Of a stretch of 6,211 bases of DNA, positions 1-4,408 are shown piece by piece; the first letter of the stretch is position 1; every line of letters starts with the position of its first letter. Source of the DNA: JAVKFF01 sp040226215 (GTDB lineage: Bacteria > Pseudomonadota > Alphaproteobacteria > DSM-16000 > Inquilinaceae); NCBI GenBank assembly GCA_040226215.1, contig JAVKFF010000248.1, positions 1 through 6,211 on the forward strand, in the 5' to 3' direction. The notes beneath the pieces were generated by a model. It saw nothing but the letters and a program-made list of their open reading frames with translations. It was not told the DNA's origin and did not search any database. The position numbers and the translations under genes are program-made.

Positions 1-12
1 CTGAAGCCATTG

Positions 13-28
13 CGCCCGGGGGCGGGCG
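13..28 (+). terminator. GC hairpin upstream of ribH, possible weak terminator
   Basis: Bases 13-18 (cgcccg) can pair with 23-28 (cgggcg) around a four-G loop, giving a 6-bp all-G/C stem. The bases after it (29-40) are pyrimidine-rich with one run of three T, which is weaker than a standard intrinsic terminator tail. A TGA at 2-4 could be the stop of an upstream gene, but too little is left to identify it. The structure could end upstream transcription or simply be a chance stem in GC-rich DNA. Confidence 0.25.
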
Positions 29-116
29 GTCCTTTCGTCTCCATCCGACCGCATGACCGGGCAACCGCACCGCACGACCGGCGTATCGCCACAACCGGCG
101 CATTCACGAATTCCGC

Positions 117-124
117 GAGGGGAA
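117..124 (+). promoter_or_regulatory. Ribosome binding site of ribH
   Basis: The purine run gaggggaa at 117-124 lies 10 nt before the ATG at 135 and matches the anti-Shine-Dalgarno end of 16S rRNA. It supports the ATG at 135 as the ribH start. No convincing -35/-10 promoter is visible in the 134 bases before the gene, so transcription may enter from an upstream gene. Confidence 0.6.
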
Positions 125-134
125 ACAGCAGGCC

Positions 135-599
135 ATGGCGCAGGATCCACCGCATCTCCTGATCGTGGAGGCGCGCTTCTACGACGACCTGTCGGACCAT
201 CTGGCGCAGGGCACGATCCGCGCGATCGAGGCTGCCGGTGGCAGCTACGACCGGATCAGCGTGCCCGGTGCACTGGAGATTCCGTCCGCGATCGCGATCG
301 CCATCCGGGCCCCGTCGGACAACCACCGGGCGCGCCGCTACGACGGCTTCGTCGCCCTGGGCTGCGTGATCCGCGGCGAGACCTATCATTTCGAGATCGT
401 GGCCAGCGAGAGCGCCCGCGCGCTGCAGGCGATCGGCGTCGCCACTGGCGCCGCGATCGGCAACGGCATCCTGACGGTGGAGACCTACGAGCAGGCCCTG
501 GTCCGCGCGCGGCCGGACGAGAAGGACAAGGGCGGCGATGCCGCGCGGGCGGCGCTGTCGCTGATCGCCTGGCGGCGGCAGCTTGGCCTGACGCCGTGA
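135..599 (+). CDS. ribH: 6,7-dimethyl-8-ribityllumazine synthase (RibH)
   Basis: RibH condenses 5-amino-6-ribitylamino-uracil with 3,4-dihydroxy-2-butanone 4-phosphate to make 6,7-dimethyl-8-ribityllumazine, the penultimate step of riboflavin synthesis, in the cytosol as a pentamer or larger shell. The 154-residue product has the usual family length and its motifs in order: aromatic residue F15 after EAR, VPGALEIP at 43-50, GCVIRGETYHFEIV at 76-89 with the catalytic histidine H85, GNGILTVE at 109-116, and R126 plus K132-G-G in the phosphate-binding C-terminal part. The ATG at 135 follows a good ribosome binding site and gives the normal N-terminus. Its TGA stop overlaps the GTG start of nusB, implying translational coupling in the common ribH-nusB order. 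No FMN riboswitch is visible in the short upstream segment. Function is inferred from family motifs and is very secure. Confidence 0.97.
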   Translation: MAQDPPHLLIVEARFYDDLSDHLAQGTIRAIEAAGGSYDRISVPGALEIPSAIAIAIRAPSDNHRARRYDGFVALGCVIRGETYHFEIVASESARALQAIGVATGAAIGNGILTVETYEQALVRARPDEKDKGGDAARAALSLIAWRRQLGLTP

Positions 600-1201
600 C
601 AGCCGGATCCGGCAAGGGCAGGGCGACGGCCGCGAACGGGCCTGCCCCGGCCCAGCAACGGCAGCGCCGCCCGGGCGCGCGCACCTTCGCCCGCCTGGCG
701 GCGGTCCAGGCGCTCTATCAGATCGAGCAGAACCGCAACCGGCCGGAACGGGTGATCGAGGAGTTCGAGCGTCACCGGCTCGCGCCACAGGCCGGGACCG
801 GCGGCGAGGACACCGCCGAGGCGGCGGCACGCGAGGCCCGGCGGGCGGAGGCGGCCGCGGATTACGAGAGCGCCGCGTCGCCGGAGGATGCCCTTGCGGT
901 GGAAGCCGACCGCGCCTGGTTCCGCGACCTGGTGACCGGGGTCTCGGCCCGCCAGGCGGAGATCGACGGCCATCTGAACGCGGCGCTGGCGGGGCGCCGC
1001 GACGTGATGCGGATGGAAGTCACCCTGCGCGCGATCCTGCGGGCAGGCGTCTACGAACTGCTGGCGCGGATCGATACCCCGACGAAGGTGGTGATCGCGG
1101 AGTATGTCGCGCTGGCCTATGACTTCTTCAACAAGACCGAAGCGGACCTTGTGAACGCGATCCTCGACCGGATCGGCCGCGAGGTGCGTCACGGCGCCTG
1201 A
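596..1201 (+). CDS. nusB: Transcription antitermination factor NusB
   Basis: NusB is a small all-helical RNA-binding protein that, with NusE (S10), binds boxA in rRNA leaders and promotes antitermination and rRNA maturation. I place the start at the GTG at 596, which overlaps the ribH TGA as GTGA, giving 201 residues. The frame stays open upstream across ribH, but that part has no NusB similarity. Family hallmarks: ARTFARLAAVQALYQIEQ at 28-45, ADRAWFRDLVTGV at 104-116, the helix RMEVTLRAILRAGVYELL at 139-156, PTKVVIAEYVALAYDFF at 162-178 and ADLVNAILDRI at 183-193. The protein exceeds the roughly 140-170 residues usual for the family in two places: a basic, low-complexity N-terminal tail (about 1-27) and an Ala/Glu/Arg-rich insert of about 40 residues (63-103) between the first helices and the core. 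Identity is secure from the C-terminal two thirds; the exact start is less certain. Confidence 0.94.
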   Translation: MTAGSGKGRATAANGPAPAQQRQRRPGARTFARLAAVQALYQIEQNRNRPERVIEEFERHRLAPQAGTGGEDTAEAAAREARRAEAAADYESAASPEDALAVEADRAWFRDLVTGVSARQAEIDGHLNAALAGRRDVMRMEVTLRAILRAGVYELLARIDTPTKVVIAEYVALAYDFFNKTEADLVNAILDRIGREVRHGA

Positions 1202-1217
1202 TCTGCGGACGCATGTC

Positions 1218-2201
1218 GTGAACGAGTTCGATCGCATCGCCACCTATTTCGCGCCCCTGGCCCGGCACTCGGCGGCTGCGCTCGGGCTGGCCGACGATGC
1301 TGCCGTCTGGCAGCCGCCGGCGGGGCAGGATGTGGTGGCGACCACCGACACCATGGTCTGCGGCGTGCATTTCCTGGCAAGCGACGGTGCCGCGGCGATC
1401 GCCGCGAAGCTGCTGCGGGTCAACCTGTCGGACCTGGCGGCGATGGGGGCCAGGCCGGCCGGTTTCCTGCTGAACACCGCGCTGACCGAGGCGGAGGACG
1501 ATGCCTGGCTGGCCGCGTTCGCGGCCGGGCTGGAGGCGGATATCGACCGTTTCGGCATGCCGCTGCTGGGGGGCGACAGCGTGGCCACCCCCGGCGCGAT
1601 GACCTTGACAGTGACTGCCCTGGGGACCGTTCCGCGGGGCCGGGCGCTGCGCCGGTGCGGCGCGGCTGTGGGCGACGATGTCTATGTTTCCGGCACCGTC
1701 GGGGATGCGGGGCTGGGGCTGGCGGTGAAGCTGGGCAGCCTGGCCGGCCTGCCGGACCGTCTGGCCGCGCCGTTGCTGGCGCGCCTGCACTGGCCGACCC
1801 CGCGCCTGGCATTGGGCGCGGCACTGGCGGATGGGCTCGCCAGTGCCTGCATCGACGTGTCGGATGGTCTGTTGCAGGATCTCGGCCATGTTGCGCGGCA
1901 GTCGGATGTGGCGATCCGGATCGATGCGCCGGCGCTGCCGCTCTCGGAGGCGGCGGCGGAACTGGTGGCCGACCTGCCCGATCGCTTTCCCGGCCTGCTG
2001 GTCGCGGGCGACGACTACGAGCTTGCCTTCACGGCGCCACCGGCGGCACGGTCGGCGCTGGCTGCCCTGGCGCAGAGGCTGGAACTGCCGTTGAGCTGCA
2101 TCGGCCGGGCGGAGTCCGGGCCGTCCGGAGATATCACCGTGCTGGACGCGGCTGGCACGCCGATGGAAATTGTCGGGCGCGGCTACCAGCACTTCACCTG
2201 A
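1218..2201 (+). CDS. thiL: Thiamine-phosphate kinase (ThiL)
   Basis: ThiL uses ATP to phosphorylate thiamine monophosphate to thiamine diphosphate, the active cofactor, in the cytosol. It belongs to the PurM/AIR-synthase-like fold. The 327-residue length is normal. Visible motifs: N-terminal EFDRIATYFAPLA (3-15), the metal/ATP-binding LADDAAV (24-30), TTDTMVCGVHF (42-52), KLLRVNLSDLAAMGARP (64-80), GGDS (118-121), GTVGDAGLG (159-167), IDVSDGLLQDL (212-222) and GDDYELAF (264-271). The start is the GTG at 1218: it begins at the typical family N-terminus, and the ATG at 1213 is out of frame. The ribosome binding site is weak, so translation may depend on ribosomes leaving nusB 16 nt upstream. 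No TPP riboswitch fits in that gap. Cys48 sits where many relatives have another small or acidic residue, a variable position. Identity is secure. Confidence 0.96.
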   Translation: MNEFDRIATYFAPLARHSAAALGLADDAAVWQPPAGQDVVATTDTMVCGVHFLASDGAAAIAAKLLRVNLSDLAAMGARPAGFLLNTALTEAEDDAWLAAFAAGLEADIDRFGMPLLGGDSVATPGAMTLTVTALGTVPRGRALRRCGAAVGDDVYVSGTVGDAGLGLAVKLGSLAGLPDRLAAPLLARLHWPTPRLALGAALADGLASACIDVSDGLLQDLGHVARQSDVAIRIDAPALPLSEAAAELVADLPDRFPGLLVAGDDYELAFTAPPAARSALAALAQRLELPLSCIGRAESGPSGDITVLDAAGTPMEIVGRGYQHFT

Positions 2202-2217
2202 GCCGGGCCATGATCTT

Positions 2218-2224
2218 GAGGAGA
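2218..2224 (+). promoter_or_regulatory. Ribosome binding site deciding the start of the FliL-like gene
   Basis: gaggaga at 2218-2224 is a strong Shine-Dalgarno match 5 nt before the ATG at 2230. It favours that ATG over an in-frame upstream GTG at 2170, which lies inside thiL and would add 20 polar residues in front of the signal peptide. Confidence 0.65.
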
Positions 2225-2229
2225 ACGCG

Positions 2230-2718
2230 ATGATGCGTCGAGGCGCAAGCGGGACGGGGCTGGCCAGGGCGCCGCATGGCCTGGTGCTGGCGGCGGCAGT
2301 CATGCTGATGACGCTCGCCGGTGCCAGCGATTCGCTCCGGGCGGCCGGCGGCGGGCAGGACGCAGAGTCGGAAGAGGCGCCGGCGGCCGGCGCCGATGCC
2401 CAGCAGCTGGTGCAGCTGGATCCGATCTATGCGCCGATGTCGCCGCCGGATCGCGGCGGCCGGCCGCAGGCGGCGCTGACCATGCAGCTGGTGGTCGGCC
2501 CCGAGGGCTCGGCCCAGCAGATCCGCGCGCTGATGCCGCGGCTCAGGGATGCGCTGATCCGGGACTTCTTCGCCTATCCGATCACGCAGACCGGCGATTT
2601 CCCGGACGACATGCTGCCGGCGGTGACCAAGCGGGTGATGAACATCGCGACACGGGTCTATGGCACGGATGTCGTTTCCGGCGTGCTGTTCGCCCAGATC
2701 CTGAAGATCGGTTGCTGA
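2230..2718 (+). CDS. Exported FliL-like small protein, function unknown
   Basis: This gene encodes 162 residues from the ATG at 2230. The N-terminus looks like a signal peptide or single membrane anchor: a basic stretch with R3, R4 and R13, then a hydrophobic core LVLAAAVMLMTLAGA at 18-32. An Ala/Glu/Gly-rich linker (about 38-57) follows, then a globular domain (58-162). That domain reads like a divergent FliL: VQLDPIYAPM (61-70), the strand LTMQLVV (83-89), IRALMPRLRDALIRDFF (98-114) matching the MPRxRDAL helix of FliL proteins, and a C-terminal strand GTDVVSGVLFAQILKIGC (145-162) where FliL ends. FliL proteins modulate the flagellar stator at the inner membrane, but nothing flagellar lies nearby, so that role should not be assumed. 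The gene sits 28 nt after thiL and 1 nt before the MFS gene. The last residue is a cysteine. Export is likely; family assignment is tentative and substrate or partner unknown. Confidence 0.8.
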   Translation: MMRRGASGTGLARAPHGLVLAAAVMLMTLAGASDSLRAAGGGQDAESEEAPAAGADAQQLVQLDPIYAPMSPPDRGGRPQAALTMQLVVGPEGSAQQIRALMPRLRDALIRDFFAYPITQTGDFPDDMLPAVTKRVMNIATRVYGTDVVSGVLFAQILKIGC

Positions 2719-2719
2719 C

Positions 2720-3946
2720 ATGGTGGCACGCAGCGAGGAGGCCGCCCCCGGCGCAGCCGAGGCCCCGGAGCCCAGGGTGTGGCGCAACGTGCCGATCCTG
2801 TCGCTGGCCCAGGCCCTGTTCGTATCGGCCATGTCGATCCAGATCTCGGTCGGCGGGCTGGTCGGCTACAGCCTGGCCATCGACAAGGGCACAGCCACCC
2901 TGCCGATCGCGGCGACCGTGGTCGGCACCGCCCTGTCCACCGTGCCGGCGGCCTTCTTCATGCGGCGCTTCGGGCGGCGGGCAGGGTTCATCACCGGCGG
3001 GGTGCTCGGCATCGGCTCGGCGCTGCTGAGCGCCTATGCGATCGACGCCGGCCACTTCTGGCTGTTCGTTTTCTCCTCGCTGCTGTTCGGCTGTTTCAAT
3101 GCCACGGCGCAGTACTACCGCTTCGCGGCCGTGGACGGCGCACCGGAGCGGGTCCGGGCGCGGGCGATCTCGTTCGTCATGGCCGGCGGCGTGATCGCGG
3201 CCTTCGCGGGACCGGAGATCGCCAAGCATACCCGCGACCTGTTCGAGCCGGTTCTCTATCTGGGTGCTTATTTCGCGGTGGCGGCGATCAGCCTGCTGGC
3301 CTGCCTGCTGCTGACGGGCCTGCGGATTCCGCCGCTGTCGCTCGAACAGCGGGCGCAGACCGGGCGCCCGCTGGGCCAGATCATGATGCAGCCGGCGTTC
3401 ATCGCGGCGGTGGTCAGCGCGGTCGTCGGCTATGCCACGATGAGCTTCCTGATGACGGCCACGCCGCTGGCGATGCAGATCTGCGGCTTTGCCTTCGATC
3501 CCACCGCGACGGTCATCCAGTTCCATGTGCTGGCGATGTTCCTGCCCAGTTTCGTGACCGGGTCGCTGATCGACAGGTTCGGCGTGCGGACCATCATCAT
3601 CGCCGGTGCGGTGCTGAACCTTTGTGGCATCGCCAGCGGCTATGCGGGGATCGGCTGGTGGAACTTCTGGGGGAATCTGGTGCTGCTCGGCATCGGCTGG
3701 AACTTCATGTTTATCGGCGGCACCACCTTGCTGACCCGGACCTACACGGTTGCAGAGCGGGCGAAAACCCAGGCGGCCAACGACTTCCTGGTGTTCGGCG
3801 GGATGGCTGTCGCGTCCCTGTCCTCGGGCATGATTCTGCATGAGTTCGGCTGGGAAACGGTGGTGCTGGTGGCGGTGCCGGCCGTGCTCCTGTCGATCGT
3901 GGTGGTGGCGCTGCTCGGCGGCCGCCGGCCGGCACTGGCCTCCTGA
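2720..3946 (+). CDS. MFS transporter, 12 membrane helices, substrate unknown
   Basis: The 408-residue product is a major facilitator superfamily carrier of the inner membrane. After a soluble Ala/Glu-rich N-terminus (1-22), about twelve hydrophobic segments are visible near 27-51, 60-80, 88-107, 111-128, 148-165, 176-200, 225-245, 264-284, 290-310, 314-335, 355-373 and 379-400. The loop between helices 2 and 3 carries a motif-A-like MRRFGRRAGF (81-90), and the matching place in the second half has GSLIDRFGVR (281-290), which supports the two-fold MFS repeat. QYYRFAA at 131-137, after helix 4, resembles a motif I recall from a group of uncharacterised proteobacterial MFS proteins. The ATG at 2720 follows the previous stop by one base, so the two genes are probably translationally coupled. 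Position after riboflavin and thiamine genes might hint at a vitamin-related substrate, but nothing in the protein shows it. The fold is secure; direction and substrate are unknown. Confidence 0.93.
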   Translation: MVARSEEAAPGAAEAPEPRVWRNVPILSLAQALFVSAMSIQISVGGLVGYSLAIDKGTATLPIAATVVGTALSTVPAAFFMRRFGRRAGFITGGVLGIGSALLSAYAIDAGHFWLFVFSSLLFGCFNATAQYYRFAAVDGAPERVRARAISFVMAGGVIAAFAGPEIAKHTRDLFEPVLYLGAYFAVAAISLLACLLLTGLRIPPLSLEQRAQTGRPLGQIMMQPAFIAAVVSAVVGYATMSFLMTATPLAMQICGFAFDPTATVIQFHVLAMFLPSFVTGSLIDRFGVRTIIIAGAVLNLCGIASGYAGIGWWNFWGNLVLLGIGWNFMFIGGTTLLTRTYTVAERAKTQAANDFLVFGGMAVASLSSGMILHEFGWETVVLVAVPAVLLSIVVVALLGGRRPALAS

Positions 3947-3957
3947 CCGGTCACGCC

Positions 3958-3967
3958 GTCGCGCGAC
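3958..3967. repeat. 10-bp perfect palindrome after the MFS stop
   Basis: gtcgcgcgac reads the same on both strands and lies 12 nt after the MFS stop codon. A partly overlapping pairing of 3948-3952 (cggtc) with 3965-3969 (gaccg) is also possible. No T-run follows, so it is not an intrinsic terminator. In DNA this GC-rich it may be chance. Confidence 0.3.
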
Positions 3968-3980
3968 CGCCGCCAACTTG

Positions 3981-4009
3981 TTGCGCGGGCATGACAAGTC
4001 TGGCATAAA
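3981..4009 (+). promoter_or_regulatory. Candidate sigma-70-type promoter in the hppA leader
   Basis: TTGCGC at 3981-3986 and CATAAA at 4004-4009 are separated by exactly 17 nt. Each half matches the housekeeping consensus only partly (TTG of the -35; four of six in the -10). It is one of the few places in the region with an AT-rich -10-like hexamer. Use of this site would give hppA a leader of almost 400 nt, or drive an independent small RNA. It is a weak prediction. Confidence 0.25.
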
Positions 4010-4026
4010 CCGGCGCGCTTTCGGCA

Positions 4027-4049
4027 GGGACCGGCGGTTCGCCGTACCC
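4027..4049 (+). other. Bulged hairpin downstream of the MFS gene
   Basis: Core stem cggcg (4032-4036) pairs with cgccg (4040-4044) around a three-base loop. Pairing can continue with A4030-T4045 and G4027-G4029 with C4047-C4049, at the cost of one unpaired base on each side. No T-run follows. It could protect the 3' end of the operon mRNA or mark a Rho-dependent end, but this is inference. Confidence 0.3.
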
Positions 4050-4062
4050 CGACGTCCATGGC

Positions 4063-4108
4063 ATGGCCGGTTCCTTTGCCGGTTTCGGTTTGCCGCAGAA
4101 CCGGCCGT
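4063..4108. repeat. 11-bp inverted repeat with 24-base loop
   Basis: atggccggttc (4063-4073) pairs with gaaccggccgt (4098-4108). All eleven positions pair if one G-T wobble is allowed, and nine in a row (4065-4073 with 4098-4106) are perfect Watson-Crick pairs. The loop 4074-4097 is T-rich for this genome and contains a small inner ccg/cgg pairing. It is the longest inverted repeat I found in the window and lies in non-coding sequence. It might be an RNA stem-loop of a leader or small RNA, or a DNA-level palindrome. Confidence 0.55.
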
Positions 4109-4315
4109 TCCCGGAGCCCCGGCGTCGGCCGGTGGCGGCGGGCCGGACCGCGGACGCGACGGCGACTGGGTTGAGACACCTATCGGCGGCCTGCGAAGGC
4201 GGCCGGTCTGACACCGTTCGGTACCGATCCTTGCAATCCGGGCCGGCGGACAGCGCATCCTGCGATCTTCGGGGCTGGTCCAGTGCGGCGCCGGCCTTGC
4301 CGGTCCGGGATGCGC

Positions 4316-4345
4316 GGATACGAGAATGACGGATAAGAGAATGAC
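4316..4345. repeat. Tandem 15-bp direct repeat upstream of hppA
   Basis: ggatacgagaatgac (4316-4330) is followed at once by ggataagagaatgac (4331-4345); 14 of 15 positions are identical. The 15-base blocks on either side do not continue the pattern, so there are two copies. The repeat is purine-rich and much lower in GC than its surroundings, and ends 63 nt before the hppA start codon. Two adjacent copies about one and a half helical turns apart could bind a regulator, or could come from a local duplication. Confidence 0.7.
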
Positions 4346-4353
4346 TGGGGAAT

Positions 4354-4378
4354 GTCAGCCGGCCGGGGCCGGACTGGC
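4354..4378 (+). other. Hairpin just upstream of the hppA ribosome binding site
   Basis: gtcagccggc (4354-4363) can pair with gccgg (4368-4372) and, after bulging A4373, ctggc (4374-4378), leaving a cggg loop. This gives ten pairs, one of them a G-U wobble. It ends 16 nt before the purine run at 4395. The tail after it is A-rich (aatacaaaaatag), not T-rich, so it is not a terminator on this strand. It could stabilise the hppA mRNA 5' end or keep the ribosome site open. Confidence 0.4.
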
Positions 4379-4394
4379 CAATACAAAAATAGCG

Positions 4395-4400
4395 AAGGGG
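4395..4400 (+). promoter_or_regulatory. Ribosome binding site of hppA
   Basis: aagggg at 4395-4400 lies 8 nt before the ATG at 4409, inside an A-rich, probably unstructured stretch. It supports this ATG as the hppA start and suggests efficient translation. Confidence 0.65.
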
Positions 4401-4408
4401 TGCCACAG

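Larger units (their letters stand above)
3947..4408. other. 462-nt intergenic region between the MFS gene and hppA
   Basis: No convincing gene is present. A + strand frame at 4063-4329 (88 codons) and a - strand frame at 3951-4475 are open, but both have low-complexity Arg/Pro/Ala-rich products, no ribosome binding site that I can see and no recognisable motif. The segment instead contains inverted repeats (4027-4049, 4063-4108, 4291-4303, 4354-4378), a 15-bp tandem repeat (4316-4345), a candidate promoter (3981-4009) and an A-rich patch at 4379-4392 before the hppA ribosome binding site. The likely role is the 3' end of the upstream operon plus promoter and leader of hppA. Confidence 0.7.

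Noticed and set aside
53..595. Upstream extension of the nusB reading frame from an ATG at 53, across all of ribH
   Set aside because: The translation is Arg/Gly/Pro-rich with no family similarity and overlaps ribH completely. The GTG at 596, overlapping the ribH stop, gives a normal NusB start.
1202..1217. TPP riboswitch before thiL (and FMN riboswitch before ribH)
   Set aside because: The gap before thiL is only 16 nt, and the 134 nt before ribH do not show the conserved FMN-aptamer segments.
1128..2303. 391-codon minus-strand frame over thiL
   Set aside because: Shadow of thiL with Arg/Gln-rich low-complexity translation and no ribosome binding site of note.
3947..4060. Intrinsic terminator after the MFS gene
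   Set aside because: Several GC stems exist, but none is followed by a T-run on the + strand, so a Rho-independent terminator cannot be supported.
2582..4258. Long open frame of 558 codons on the minus strand
   Set aside because: It is antisense to the FliL-like and MFS genes, whose proteins are clearly real. Its product is Arg/His/Gln/Gly-rich, the usual mirror of GC-biased third positions, and has no motif.
4231..4259. TTGCAA at 4231 as a -35 box
   Set aside because: The -35 half is fair, but the hexamer 17 nt downstream (CGCATC) is too poor a -10 to call a promoter.
4063..4329. 88-codon + strand frame in the intergenic region
   Set aside because: It has no ribosome binding site, an Arg/Pro/Ala-rich translation and no recognisable motif. 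Its start codon lies in the 4063-4108 inverted repeat.
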